This document shows positions 36,610-49,113 of a stretch of DNA of 64,000 bases, piece after piece. Source of the DNA: Lyophyllum atratum (Eukaryota; Basidiomycota; Agaricomycetes; Agaricales; Lyophyllaceae); contig JACGCN010000001.1 of the NCBI GenBank assembly GCA_014905825.1, positions 3,658,001 through 3,722,000 on the forward strand. Reading direction: 5' to 3'. The notes under the pieces were generated by a model. That model was not told the DNA's origin and made no database searches. It saw only the letters and a program-made list of their open reading frames with translations. Numbering within the stretch: position 1 is the stretch's first letter; each line of letters begins with the position of its first letter. A program made the position numbers and the translations under genes.

Positions 36610-38603
36610 ATGGATGACGATGATGCCGACTACATGCAAGGCAGCGACGACGAAGTGCGTTTCTTTTCTACTGCCTGGCCGTCTATGAATAATATGTGCA
36701 GGACTATGGCTTCGATTACTCTGATAATGACGAGGCAAACGAGTCAGGGAGTGCAGACGTCGAGAACTTGTACTACAAAGCGAAATGTCTGTATCTCCTA
36801 TGTTGAACCGTCTACTCATTGTCTGAACCTCTCTTCAGCCAAGAAGGATGACAATCCGGAGGAAGCGTTGAAAGAATTCCGCGCGATCGTAGACCAGGAA
36901 GAGGAACAAGGCGACTGGTTAGTTTCTCGATCTTGCACACATTTCAAGAGTAATCTCGACCTCGTAATCATAGGGGATTCAAAGCACTCAAGCAGTCTAC
37001 GAAACTCCTCTATCTTACCCTTCGAAGACCAAACGATGCCCTCCAGACGTATACCCAGCTCCTCACATACACAAAGTCGGCTGTGACCCGCAACTATTCG
37101 GAGAAAACGATCAATGGTATTCTGGATTATGTTGGTGGCGGAAAGGGTGGCGTAGTTGAAGTGGATGTCTTGGAGAAGTTTTATCAAGCAACTAAAAAGG
37201 CCCTAGAGGACGCCAAGAACGAGGTATGCATTTCTGATACTGGTGATGAGAAGCGATTCAAGTATTGTTCAGCGCTTGTCGGTCAAAACGAATCTGAAAC
37301 TCGCGAAGCTGTGGCTAGATAGAAAGGAGTACACTCGGTTATCCAAGGTACGTCACTCATTCTCGAGTCAAGTAGCCATGATGTCGAATATCTGGCATGA
37401 TTTAGTTGATCCGGGATTTGCACAACGCTACAGGGTCTGGCAATGAAGGGGACGACCAGTCACAACGGGGAACGCAACTTTTGGAAATATACGCGCTCGA
37501 AATTCAGATGTACAATGAGACGCGAAACTTCAAGAAACTGAAGGTAAGTGGATGCTTGCTTTTGAGGGCCACACTCACCTATATTTTATAATATCCTGTA
37601 GGAGATCTACAATGCCACGAACGACGTCCGATCTGCTATCCCTCACCCTCGTATCATGGGCGTAATCAAGGAATGCGGAGGAAAGATGTGGATGGGAGAA
37701 CGTAAGTCCTCAATATTGTCACAGACGTGTCGCTAATAGGACTGCAGGCCAATGGAACCGAGCAAGCGAAGACTTCTTCGAATCTTTCCGCAACTACGAC
37801 GAGGCAGGGTCACCTCAAAGGATACAGGTTCTCAAGTACTTGGTACTGGCGAACATGCTGACGGGTAGCGAGGTCAACCCCTTTGACAGCCAGGAAACGA
37901 AGCCGTAAGTAATATGCAGATGTGTATTCCCATGTTACTGAGGCTTCTGTCTTCAGATACAAGACGGATCCTCAGATCAAGGCCATGACAGACCTCGTGG
38001 ATGCATATCAACGTCGCGAGGTTCACTCTGCTGAAAAGATTCTGAAAGGCATCGATGACTCCTCCCTAAGAAAGAGAGGTTCTAATTGTTTTTATAGATA
38101 ATCGCTCCACGATCATGGACGACCCTTTTATTCGGGCTTATATTGGCGAACTCCTTCGAAGTCTGCGTACACAATACCTGATTGACCTTATCAAGCCCTA
38201 TACACGTCTTGAACTTTCCTTCCTTGGAAAAGTGCGCAGCCCCACGTCAACCTATAAAAAAAAGCTAACCATCTTCTCTCAGCAACTGAATGTCGAGATC
38301 GAGGAAGTCGAGGAGCTCCTCATTGGACTGATCCTAGAGGGCAAAGTAGAGGGTCGCATTGATCAAGTCGGCATGAGGCTCGAGCTTGACCGAAAGTAAG
38401 TCCTAACTCGCTTTTAAGCTTTCGGTTGAGCGCTAACTATCCACTGCAGGCAAAGTCTGGAGAAGAAGAGATACGCGGCGTTAAATAAATGGACCGAGGC
38501 GCTGGAAGCTGTTCATGGGGCAGTCGTTGGCAAGACATCTGGTGGGAGAATGATGGATCCTGGCATGGGCGAGACCTTCATAATTCCTGGTCGAGAGCAT
38601 TGA
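36610..38603 (+). CDS. CSN2: COP9 signalosome complex subunit 2
   Basis: Twelve exons (36610-36654, 36702-36786, 36839-36917, 36974-37223, 37273-37347, 37406-37543, 37602-37701, 37748-37904, 37957-38048, 38098-38231, 38283-38395 and 38450-38603) give 473 aa with all phases agreeing. The acidic N-terminus and motifs [85 protein letters not shown] and [20 protein letters not shown] track CSN2. The PCI domain closes with [29 protein letters not shown] and [11 protein letters not shown]. The CSN removes Nedd8 from cullins; subunit 2 contacts the cullin and RBX1. The ninth intron (38049-38097) begins with GC instead of GT. Confidence 0.97.
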
Positions 38604-38790
38604 AATTGTCGTTATGTTTTGTACTTGCGTCTCCATTTCCGTTTTCTCACGTCGCATGATCTTCAACGTGTATATGTACCAGCCAAAGAAGCCAAGGAAC
38701 CATGTATTAATATTATTCAGTGAGCTGGCCGTTCAAATCAGCGCGACTCAATACTCTCAAACATTTCTGGAGACGTACTGGTAAGGCATC

Positions 38791-39354
38791 TTAAAGTGGC
38801 CGAGGGAATGGCTTGCATTCATAGTTCCATCCCGAGCGAGGTGGTGTGTCCGTTGGCACTCGTAATTCACGAGGGAACAACCCGCGTATCCTGGCCTCCA
38901 GCGTCCGCACTTCCGTCGTCTTCAGCTTCTTGGCCAACTCGCGCTCGGCTTCAGTCCTTGCCCTCGGATCCTCCCGCTTATTTGCCTCCATGTAAAGCCG
39001 ACTGTCAACGCGTTCCAGCTCCTCCATCGCCTTCCTCATACATTCGAACTTCCTTGCCAACTCCGTCTCTCGCTGCTTGCGCAAATGTCTCCGGTGAAGA
39101 AGCCACGCGCGTTCTATCGTATGGTGTGCTTGCACGGATGGTATCGCGTGTTGGAGGGCTCTGGCCACGTCGGGACGCCAAGTGCCAGTGGGTGACGCAC
39201 GGTTGCGAATATTGCCAGGGTATAAGGCCTTTCTGATTATCTCCTTCTTTGGGTCTCCTACGGCCTCATTCTTGGCAGCATATGTGCGCACGGATATTTG
39301 CGCGAAACCTTTGGCAGACCTAGCTCTGCAGGGGGCAAGTAGTGAGGTCGACAT
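38791..39354 (-). CDS. MRPL40: Mitochondrial large-subunit ribosomal protein mL40
   Basis: A single exon encodes 187 aa from the ATG at 39354; an in-frame ATG at 39417 would add 21 residues. The shorter form starts MSTSLLAPCRARSAKGFAQI and has the Arg/Ser/Ala-rich, acid-free look of a mitochondrial presequence ending near VRTYAAKNE. The body matches the mL40 family (yeast Mrpl28): KKEIIRKALYP, HHTIERAWLLHRRHLRKQRE and ELARKFECMRKAMEELERVD, then a charged coil and RELRVPTDTPPRSGWNYECK. It is a structural part of the mitoribosome large subunit. It is convergent with CSN2, with 187 bases between. Confidence 0.8.
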   Translation of the reverse strand: MSTSLLAPCRARSAKGFAQISVRTYAAKNEAVGDPKKEIIRKALYPGNIRNRASPTGTWRPDVARALQHAIPSVQAHHTIERAWLLHRRHLRKQRETELARKFECMRKAMEELERVDSRLYMEANKREDPRARTEAERELAKKLKTTEVRTLEARIRGLFPRELRVPTDTPPRSGWNYECKPFPRPL

Positions 39355-41100
39355 GGGTGGAAGTTTTTGGCTGGCAGGTGACTTCAGAAGTTTAGTACAT
39401 TGGTTCCCACGGCCCATTACTAGGAATGATTTTTTTATCTGCTAAGTCAAGCCTTTATCTAACTCATGTTAATATTGATACCCCCAATTTGACGGTAACA
39501 TTCAGGATTCCATTCGACTGAAAAAAACCACCTTTCATGGCTACAACCACCCTTTCTGGATTCCGTCATCACCTTTGGGAACGCGCAGCATACCGAGTAG
39601 CTTCGGATCCAACACATCTTCATTTATCGCTAAATATTGACCGGGGGTGCCACAGGTTTCGAAGTCGAGTGGCATGTTACCGGAACAAACATTTAGCTCA
39701 CTCCTGACAGTAGACTGATACAGAGACGCCTTGCATACTTCACATCGGGACCCACGGCATTTGCACACGGCGTGGGGCTAATATCCAGCATTGGTCTTGT
39801 TGGGTATGCTGCTACGATCCATGCGGAAGCAAGACATGTGCCGCGAAAGAATTTTGACGCTCCCTGTGTCTTCTAGGTTTAACCTGTGACATAGTACGAG
39901 CCAGCTGTCGCTTCTTGCTTCTTCCACTATCAGGGTTCCTGTGGCCCATCGATCTTTTCGTAGCCAACCTGCCGGCACTCTAGGGCTGCGAAGCACTCTG
40001 CCTACCAAGGTACGTGAGGCGCCATCAGGACAGGCTATCTAACGCGGGATCCAACTGAAGTTTCGTGAATTTCTCGTGGTTACATCGTGCCCCAATCAAA
40101 CCTTCCAACATTGTTCTTTACCTCACTTCAGCTGCTCTCTCCATTTCAGACATTGGACACACATCCGACCCCATCGAAACAAACCCATCAACTTTCCGAC
40201 GTTAGCTCGATGCCTTTTAACGCCCAGAAACCAATCCCGTAACTGATCTGGCGGCTTCCTTGTGGGTCGCATTAGCTTCTCCTCAGTCCTTGGACACGGC
40301 GAATCATTTGCGTCTGGCACAGATCCTGATCATTTTGGCGCCTTCTGAATGCGATGGATCAAGAAATAGCAACTGCAATAGGAGCATGCAAGGATCAATC
40401 CCTCTTCACTCTAGTTGACTTTGAGCCAGTGCCTTATCGACGCCTTCCAACACGGCAAAGATCGCTCCTGACGTGCGAACGCTGCTGCCTTTCCCGATGA
40501 CTCGGATCCCACTGTATGTGTACTAACCTCGAGAAACAGAAGAAGAGGATGTACAGCACGTACAACACGCGACGGCTGAGTTTTACATTCCACTGTTTCT
40601 CACGCAGCACTGCTACTACAAAATAGAAACCTCTTAGTGCAAGCATTACAGACATATTAGATGACTTGCAGTGAAAGGACGCTCGGAAGCGTATAATATG
40701 TCTATAGAAGGACTCCCAAGTGCCCCCCAATACCATTGCATAAATTTTTCGAGCCACAATATATTGCCTCGCGGTGAAATCCGGACAACCTGGTTTAGCC
40801 CTGCAGTCTTGCTCCACTGACCATCTATCCTCCAGACCTGTGGAAAACATAGCCGGATGGCACGCCGTGATAACCTCTCACGCTTTGAACCGGGAATATA
40901 TTTCCACCGATCCTCAACCCCACCCCGACGAGATGGATGACATCCCGACTTTTTAAGAATATCTGCAAATTCACAGAAGGCGCGCTGAACTTACAGATTC
41001 TGTGAAAGAGGAAGATTCGCGGAGTTGGCACAACATTCTCACGATTCTGATGGTGGACTGGTGACCACCGTTCACTTGCTCTCCTGACTGCTCCTACGAG
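39355..41100. other. Intergenic, no supported gene
   Basis: About 1.7 kb between mL40 and uL1m, read outwards. Minus-strand frames at 39541-39768 (Cys-rich start, ends LGMLRVPKGDDGIQKGWL) and 40434-40850 (one hydrophobic stretch) look partly protein-like, but I could not join them into a gene or match a family. They may be remnants. Confidence 0.4.
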
Positions 41101-42233
41101 ATGTCGACTCTGTTTTCGCTTTGTCGCCAATGTTACGTTCCTACATTGGCACGAGCAGTATGTGCTATTATCTCACTATTGTGCTTTCTGCTAATCGGTC
41201 TTCAGAATCTGTCATTCCAGCGGCAGTTTACAACTACTCAAATTCTTTCGGCCAAACGTCAAAAACAGTCGAAGATCCGCGTTCCTTCGAAAAAAGCTGC
41301 TGCTGCGAAGGCGAGGCGAAAGGGGGCGATTGCCGCTAAAGCTATTGACCGTTCCGAGTTCCTCACTCTCTCAGATGCCATTGCCGTCCTACGTGTAAGC
41401 ATTTTCTATTTCTTATGCTGCCCAACACTAATGCTACGCTTAGGCCGTCGAAGTCGCGTCACCCAACTCTACATTGGATCTCTATGTCAAAACCGACATA
41501 AGGAACGGTGTAGCTGTTCCAAAGGGACGTGTCAATCTCCCTCGGGAAGCCAAGGCGATGAGTGAAGACAAGATTCTTGTATTTGCGGAGGGTCGACAGG
41601 CTGAGGAGGCAAAAAGGGCTGGAGCGCATTTTGTTGGGGGTCCCGAACTGATTGACGGCGTACGTCCAATCGTCTTCATTATAGTTGATGCTTGAATACT
41701 TAAACGCGCCTCAGATAATCAACAACCGCTTCAAGGCGACGACTATTCTCTGCACACCCGACCTTATAAGAGCTATCACACCGAAGTTGGGACGAGTTCT
41801 TGGCCCTCTAGGTCTCATGCCCTCAGAGCGACGTGGAACGGTAACCGACGATATTGCTGGGTACATCCAGCGGATACGCGGGACAAGCGAGTGGAGGGCC
41901 GACAAAACCGGGAATATCCACATGCCTATAGCACTCGTTAGTCCTCAATCACCTTCTGTAGCATACCGCTTGACCTTGCGTTTCAGATGACGTTTCCCAT
42001 TGAAGACATGCTTAAGAACATACGCCACTTCATGGCCTCTGTTAAGAGGGTCACTGGGAATACAAAGGAAGCGGACGATAGCCGGAAGTTGAAAAACTCA
42101 GGCGCCAAACCGGGTGAGATAACCTAACACACCCTCTCGTTTTGCACATCCTGACTGCCTGGCAGTTACGAACATCGCCAAAGTCGTGCTCAGCTCAAGA
42201 CAAGGGCCAGGAATCCAAATATTAGACTATTAA
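41101..42233 (+). CDS. MRPL1: Mitochondrial large-subunit ribosomal protein uL1m
   Basis: Six exons (41101-41157, 41206-41394, 41444-41659, 41715-41936, 41987-42113 and 42166-42233) give 292 aa. Residues 1-45 look like a mitochondrial presequence (MSTLFSLCRQCYVPTLARAN). The L1 fold follows, with RGVNLP-type motif GRVNLPREA, ILVFAEGRQAEEAKRAGAHF, GGPELIDG, TPDLIRAITPKLGRVLGPLG, LMPSERRGTVTDDIAGYI and RADKTGNIHMPI. uL1 forms the mobile L1 stalk that contacts exit-site tRNA. It is convergent with RSM22, with 99 bases between stops. Confidence 0.94.
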
Positions 42234-42332
42234 TTATACAAATGATAAGTAGGTAGATGTAATGGAGATGGGTGCTCGACTAGTAATACAGAAGCGGGTG
42301 GGGGCGACGACGAAAAACAAATGGAAAGCAAA

Positions 42333-44551
42333 CTAAGATTCAGAACCTTGATGTAACAAGTCATAAACGCGATCCTTCCGTGATTTTTTTCTGTCCTCTT
42401 TCAAACCTTTCGAGAGCGCTTTGTAGCTGACCGTGTCTTTCTTGTCTCGATTACCTCTCTTACCAATGTCTGAACCCTTCATCGGCATCGTTCCACCTTC
42501 ACGTTTGGCTCTGGAAGGCTGGTGACGTTCCTGTGGGGGATTCTTAGGCGAATGGGGAAACATGTCTCCCCAGCTCGATTTTCTGGCGTCATAATACGCC
42601 TGTTTGCCTTGCGACTTGGGAATTGTCAAACGCATGATTTTGCCTGCCGAATATTGTTTAATTCAGGGAAACACTCCTTGAATATGACATACCTTCAGCC
42701 GTGCAACTGTCGAGGATGATGTGTCCACTCTTCTTCAAGGGGGGGAAGACGAGGCGCGGCCAGCTGTAGGATTCTAGCCTCAAGGCTTCCTCCAGTTCCG
42801 TTTGGGACACGGGCTCCGTTTTCGCCTCGGCTAACAGTATTTCCGAAGCCACAGCAGGTGCTTCCTCCATGGCAGCACCGGCTAAGGCTTCATGTTCACT
42901 GTGGAGTTTCAGCTCTTTCATTGGAGCCCGTGACGAAGCGTCCTTATCCAATGCCCGTCTGCCGACTTCGCCAACCCTTCCGGAGTACGTGGTCGTAGGT
43001 AGCGGTCTGGCCCCGCGACGGATCACCACGTATGAATATTCAATGTCCTCATGTCCAACACCCGAGTGCTTCGTTTTACGGACGAACGAAGGGCGTTGCA
43101 TACGCTGCGAAAAACCGCACACGAGCCGGGTCGATCCCGGATGGTGGAGCGGACATGCACCATCATGGGGGCACTGTTCGAATATATTAATTATTGGTCG
43201 AAGAACGTACGATGGAGATTCACTGACTGGTGCAACAACATGGGACCCCATACCGGGCGATTCAACGTCCTCAAATTCCCTTCTACCCATGTCCAACAAG
43301 ACCTGCCTCGCCTCGGCAATAGCTTCAAATCCGGCAGATGTGTTATGATCAATGAGTACCTATCAAGGACCATGAGTATCCGACATCAGTATAAATTTGG
43401 ATAACTTACCATCACATGAGCCCCACTTGTCCACATCTCCTTGACGAGTGCTTTGCGCATCTGCGGAGTAGCCAAAGACGTGAGCATGAAGGCTGACAAC
43501 GCAACTGCGTCGTGGCCTTCAGACCGGCGTATCTGATCATCCTCCTTGAAGGACTTCTGCCATGACATGCTCAAGCCACCCGTGTCAACGTCTGAACGTG
43601 GTAATCAGTTAAAGCGTACGCAACGGAGACCGGTGTCAAAGTTTACCTTTGAACAGTCGTTTCCCGATCGAAACTAGCCCATCGCGTTTATCAATCCCGA
43701 GATATGTCACGAGAGTGGAGTTGGAGATCTGCTTGTCTTGGATGCTCGTCATGCTCTTGGGGGCTAGAGGTGCTTGGAAGGCATGGAGAGCGGCCCTAAG
43801 GATGGGTCAATAAATGCAATGAAAGATGATGTGAGGGATTGATCATACCAAAGTCCACTTCCTGTGCCTGCGCCCCAGTCAATGATGCGCTCAACTTTCC
43901 ACGTCGGTTCCAACCGTCGCTTGACATGATCAAAGACGGATAATATTGCAGAATAATGGGCTGGGAGGGCAATGGTAGCGAACGCTGTACCGTCACGGTA
44001 AGAATGACGTGCTGCTTGCTTTCGCGAACGGTAATCTTGAGGGTCATAACGCGTTTCCCATTCGTTTTCAGGCCCTTTCCCTCCTTCATCGTCGAGGAAC
44101 AGCCGCATTGCATCGCTGTGGAGTTGCACTTTGTTCGAATCTGAGTCCTATATGAGCACGAGTTTGCATAACATGGGCAAGACGTCTCACCGGATATCAT
44201 GGCATTAATAGCGTTCTGCATTTGGTTGGGAAGAATAACGGCTCCAATTTGCTGACTTCCATAGTGTGCAGCGGGGGACTTGCGCTCCGAAGAATAGTCA
44301 GATATTTCGCCGTCCACTTCCGAATTGGCTGCCACTTCAAGTTGCTCTTCGACTGGAACAACCTCCAGTTCCTTGAAGGGCTTGTTCGTGCGGCCTTTCG
44401 CAAGTGACATGTCCCCATTGTTCAGAACGGCCTGCAAGCCAGGATCAAGGTCGAGGGGTGGATTTGGATGACCTGTGAAAGTCCTCGAAAAGTTTGAGCC
44501 AAAGGGGCGACGACTACAGAACCACAACCCAGGGCGTCGAGCAAGAAACAT
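42333..44551 (-). CDS. RSM22: RSM22/METTL17, mitochondrial small-subunit assembly factor
   Basis: Seven exons (44551-44191, 44140-43849, 43795-43647, 43591-43410, 43359-43228, 43173-42693 and 42643-42333) give 635 aa with all phases agreeing. The start [20 protein letters not shown] looks like a mitochondrial presequence. The methyltransferase-like fold shows [16 protein letters not shown] (SAM-type glycine loop), [13 protein letters not shown] and [20 protein letters not shown]. The Cys cluster [20 protein letters not shown], which binds a 4Fe-4S cluster in yeast and human homologues, is present, followed by [18 protein letters not shown]. The C-terminus is basic. Members of this family help mature the mitoribosomal small subunit. 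Its start lies 131 bases from that of SAD1. Confidence 0.95.
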
Positions 44552-44682
44552 GAAAAACAATTCTTTGGCGTGGCCGCGGATACAGTGTCCATTACCTAAT
44601 CACTAATTCTGGACGCGACCAATCTGACCGTTCACGGTGGCCAATTCCCCAAGCACTCAAGATCACTTGCAGGTCTGTAAAG
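44552..44682. promoter_or_regulatory. Bidirectional promoter of RSM22 and SAD1
   Basis: Only 131 bases lie between two divergent start codons, so both core promoters or leaders must be compact or overlap. No TATA box is seen. Confidence 0.45.
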
Positions 44683-46652
44683 ATGGCGGATACGCGGCCA
44701 AAACGCCCAGAAGGTAGCAGAAACGAGGAGGATAGTTCTCGGGAGTCAGAACGGCCTGCCAAGAGAGCAAAAACGACCTCAGACAACGAGGAGGCCCAGT
44801 TACAGGCCCATGTGCCCGATGACGACGACGATGAAGAAGAGTTTGCCCAACCAGCCGAGGAGACTCATCCCTCAGATCTCTATCTTGATACGGCAAGCTG
44901 CCTCATTTTGCCGCGTTCAAGGGCTAACCTGTATTCTCCAGATCAATCGTGCAGTCCTTGACTTTGACTTCGAGAAAGTATGCTCTGTTTCTCTTTCCAA
45001 TGTCAACATATATGGCTGTCTTGTATGCGGAAAATACTTCCAAGGACGAGGTCGCAAATCGTACGCCTATTCCCATTCAATACATGAAGATCATCATGTT
45101 TTCATTAACCTTGATACAACCAAGGTACACAACCTATACCCCCACTCCTTGGTATCGACTGACTCGAACTATAGGTGTACGTACTCCCCGATGGGTATCC
45201 AGTCTCCGACCCGTCTTTGGAAGATATTTCATACGTTCTTGCACCAACTTTCACTCGTCGTTCTGTCGCCACGCTTTCCTCACCCGTTCATCTCGCCAAA
45301 CCTTCCTATGATCTGGCTTCTAAGGCCTATCTACCTGGCTACGTTGGTCTTAACAATATTAAGAGGAACGACCACATGAATGTTGTGATACATTCTCTTC
45401 TACACATTCCGCCATTACGTGACTTTCTCCTGCTTTCCAATTTTCGCGGGAAGGAGTCGGAACTATTGAAGCGCTTCGCTGGCTTAGCCAAAAAAGTTTG
45501 GAACCCCCGGTTATTCAAGAGCCAAGTTAGTCCCCACGAGTTTTTGCAGGAAGTCAATCGAGCGAGCGCTGGGAAGTTCCGTTTGGAACAGCAAGGAGAC
45601 CCCGTCGAATTTCTGGGGTGGCTGCTAAATCGCCTGCATAAAGATCTAGGGGGGACCAAGAAGAAGCATTCGAGTATGTGTTACACCTTAACCTTAAATG
45701 CGCGCTATACTGAGGAGTCCTTGATAGGCATTATTTTCTCCACATTTCAAGGTGAATTGCGTGTCGAGAACCAGCAGGTTCTGGTCCGGCCTGACGCCGG
45801 GGAGAATGAAAAGCCGCGATTTGACATCGGTCGAGGTATTAAACGCTCACCCTGCTCCCACATCGGATGGATGCCTGACTCTTTGTCCCATCATTAGACA
45901 TCAAAGCATCTGAATCGCCATTCTTATTCCTTGCCGTTGACCTTCCCCCTCCGCCTCTATTTCAAGACGCTGTCGAGAAGAACATCATCCCTCAAGTCAG
46001 CATCCACTCGGTGTTAGCAAAATATGATGGGAAAACGACCCAGGTGAGTGATGGATGACCCGTTCGCTGTCTAAGCAAGATCCCTAACCTTGCCTCCCAG
46101 GAATCCCTCGGACAGCTTCGGCGTTTTAAATGCAAGCGGTTACCGCAGTATATCATTCTCCACTTCAAAAGGTTTACAAAAAATGCTTTCGTGGAGGAGA
46201 AAAATCCAACTATAGTCAACTTCCCTCTCCGGGGGTTGGATTTTGGAGCTTGTAAGTACTCACCATTTATGGCATGCATCGAAGAGTAATGATACCGCAC
46301 CTCCAGATGTTGATACTCCTTCCACCGATCTATCAACGCTATACGATCTGATCGCAAATGTGACCCACGAATCAGTCGCGGGGACTACTCGCGACAAGGA
46401 GAATACTGTCTGGAAGGCGCATCTCCGAGCCGCAAGTGGTGGTGGTGAGGGTGAGAAATGGTTCATGATTCAGGATTTGATAGTGGAGGAAACCAGGAAG
46501 GAAATGATTTTCCTTGGGGAGACAGTTCTGCAGGTACGCGCTGTCTAAATGGCGCCCTATGAATGTTTGACCGATACTCCTTACAGATATGGGAGCGAAG
46601 AGCGCATGATGCGGAGGGGAATGGAGCAATGGATATTGATAAACAATCATAG
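44683..46652 (+). CDS. SAD1: U4/U6.U5 tri-snRNP factor SAD1/USP39
   Basis: Eight exons (44683-44892, 44942-45124, 45175-45673, 45728-45835, 45898-46043, 46101-46251, 46307-46533 and 46587-46652) give 529 aa. The N-terminus is acidic (DDDDDEEE). The ZnF-UBP domain reads VLDFDFEKVCSVSLSNVNIY, GCLVCGKYFQGRG, SYAYSHSIHEDHHVF. The UCH-like domain has GLNNIKRNDHMNVVIHSLL where active proteases have a catalytic Cys (Asp stands here), so it is an inactive pseudoprotease, as in the family. It ends with LHFKRFTKNAFVEEKNPTIV and WFMIQDLIVEE. It stabilises the tri-snRNP during pre-mRNA splicing. Intron 1 (44893-44941) is of the GC-AG type. Confidence 0.96.
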
Positions 46653-47608
46653 CTTTACGGTCGCAATGTTGGAGTTTCTTCTCGGGTTGTGGACCCCGGA
46701 ATATTGTTGTCTGACCGCGTCCAGGGAATAATATTAAATTGGATAAGACGAAAAGTCGGACATCAGGGATCTTATACTTCAATTACTCGTCAACTGAAGC
46801 CGCCACCACTGGTACATCATTCCGCCTTAGATTCGAGTGTTCGACAGCATCAGCACCACGGTTTGTGCTTTCGTTTCGCGTTCGATTGACTCTTTCATCA
46901 TCGAGTTGTCAATTATGTTGATAATATAAACCCATGGAACGACTTCCTTCACATACCTTTCCTGCTCTTGGAGGTTTTCGACAATCATAGGTTTGAAAAT
47001 GTATACCCCAGAGACGATTCCTGGAGCTCATCTCAGTTGTTTACACCTCTAACAGTTAGAAGTAGACCTGCACCTGTTACAGTCGCGACCAAGTAAGGTG
47101 AAACGCGTCGAAGCATCTGTTGAAGTGGTGACAGAGGAGAAAGGCTGATATCCAATTCTTCGAATTGTCTGGGATCGTGAGAAGACATGTGTTTCAACTT
47201 TACAACTCCGCGGCTAGTGAGATACTTCTTGAAGACTTCGGTAAAATTACTTCTCCGCTGCTGCGGGATTGTAATGATAGCTGGCCGAGTTATAATAGTA
47301 TATACGAGGCGCCAGAAATTAAACTCTACGCGATTCGGATGTGACGCTCGCGCCCCGACACGAATAAGACAGCATCCGACCCCATAAAATTCTTGTCAGA
47401 ATGTGCACACTAATTCATATGGGATCTAGGTCATGAGGACTTCTACATAACCGAGAGGATGGTTTATACACGAAGTAGCTATTTATGTGTAAAAGAGCAA
47501 GTATAATCACTCAGAAAAAAATAGGTGACATTGGCAGTATTAGTATCATACAGAGATCATATTCGAGGCAGTGGATTTCGAAGACGTAGTCCAATCCGAA
47601 CGTCATGT
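46653..47608. other. Intergenic, no supported gene
   Basis: The 3' side of SAD1 and the start of the gene-poor interval. Slightly AT-richer than the flanks. No coding or RNA signal seen. Confidence 0.45.
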
Positions 47609-48046
47609 TCATATAATAGCCTTGATGATACACAGACATCAGCAAGGTATGACATTGACAAAAGTGAAAAGAACCTACGTCTAGGGCTTGCCTCGCAGCG
47701 GCCTGCTTCGCTGTCGATTTATTGCTTGCTACACCGACACCTTTGACTTCGCCGCCAACTAATGGGTATGCTTGTGAAAGTGACCAAGTCGATGAAATAA
47801 GACAACGTACTCTTGCATTGGACGGTCCATACAGCTTCGCTACTTGGACCTGTCTGTGACTCCGCATAGCTTATAAGTTGGGATTGTCCTTTTTTTGCGA
47901 GATCTGGTGGGCAAGTTCGTAAGAAAACAAGAAAAAACCAAGATGGTGCCTCACAGTTATGTAAACTGGTAGTAGAGTTAGTAGCTTTAGACCTGTGAGC
48001 GTAACATTCGATGATACAGAAGATAAGGGGACGTACTCGTCGACAT
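47609..48046 (-). CDS. Mini-protein with one dsRNA-binding domain (A)
   Basis: Five exons (48046-48037, 47984-47955, 47903-47811, 47758-47679 and 47620-47609) with introns of 52, 51, 52 and 58 bases give 74 aa. Nearly the whole protein is one double-stranded-RNA-binding domain: SLHNYLAKKGQSQLISYAES (helix 1 and strand 1), QTGPSSEAVWTVQCK (strands with the GP loop) and VASNKSTAKQAAARQAL (the K-x3-AKxxAA helix that grips the RNA backbone). The first exon is ten bases, ATGTCGACGA. Intron positions at HN/Y and K/IGG match gene B. No other domain, signal or membrane span is seen. Function is unknown; dsRNA sequestration or a partner role to Dicer-like or ADAR-like enzymes is only inference. Confidence 0.8.
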
Positions 48047-49113
48047 TGGCAGTTGCGAAAGAGATGAATGAGTACAAGGAGGATAATTCGTTGGATTAGA
48101 AGGCGTAAGCAGCAGGCCTTTTGTATTGCTCCCGGGCGACTATCCCGGTATCCTTTCGACTCCGGGGTTGACAAATGGGTTTTAGTACCGTTCAATTGAC
48201 CGAACGCCGTTTCAGTAGAACAGTCCCGTATATCGGCCATGGCAGAGAATCTGACAGGAATGAAATCCCGTCACGGTCCTTGAGTTAGTGATCTGTTCCA
48301 GATAAAAGCGGAATGTATGTCACCTGGTCCAGTCTGCAGTATGTCAGTGGCGTCATCGCAAGAAAGATCCCAGGGGTTTGTCGAACATATCGAGATCCAT
48401 GGAAGCGAGCAGGAACGAAGAGGATAGGATACCTATGGACTTAATCCAAATAGACAGCAGATGATCTCAACATTCCACAAAGCTGGTGTCAACGGCGGCT
48501 TGTTATAACCGCCTCCAACGGAGCCTTTCATGCAGTGTTGAACCAATAAACACGATGAGAGCGCCCGTCGTTGATGACGTGATGTTTGATAGCGATGTAG
48601 ATGTGTTCGGACTGCGTCCAACTCTTGTCCTGATCTGCCTCATGTTCGCGAGGACCCAGGAAACGAGGCGACCGTGACTGTGCGGAGTTGTTAAGAGATT
48701 GTGGTCGTCGCGTCACGCGTCAGCGGCGGCAAGTGAACAAATCTCCGCGTCTAACATCAAAGCCGTCCTGTGCATGTCGTATGCGAAGCCGCCAGTGTCC
48801 CAAGGAGACAGTGGACGCAGGTAGATGGCGAGAGACTGAGCTCGGGCCGTGCTAACCGATTCCCTGGACACTGGATATGCAAGATGATCTCTAGGAGACA
48901 TCTAAACAGGGACAGTCCGTGAGTCGCGCGTAGCCCTTTCTTGGAGATGCACCATAGAGTGCAATTTCACTGGAGTAGACGCATTTATGGTCAGCATAGA
49001 CCTTAGAAGTGGCTGTCTGACTGTTCCGATGGAGGTTAACGACACCGTTGGATAAATACTAGTTCCGATAAACATGGGTGAGAGTCCCTAACTCGTTCTC
49101 GTAACCAGTGATG
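48047..49113. other. Intergenic between mini-dsRBD genes A and B
   Basis: About 1.1 kb. Short minus-strand frames at 48528-48716 and 48713-48901 were examined for a further dsRBD copy; none was found. No RNA gene or repeat recognised. Confidence 0.4.

Noticed and set aside
40434..40850. Possible membrane-protein gene on the minus strand
   Set aside because: One hydrophobic stretch but no family match and no consistent exons up- or downstream.
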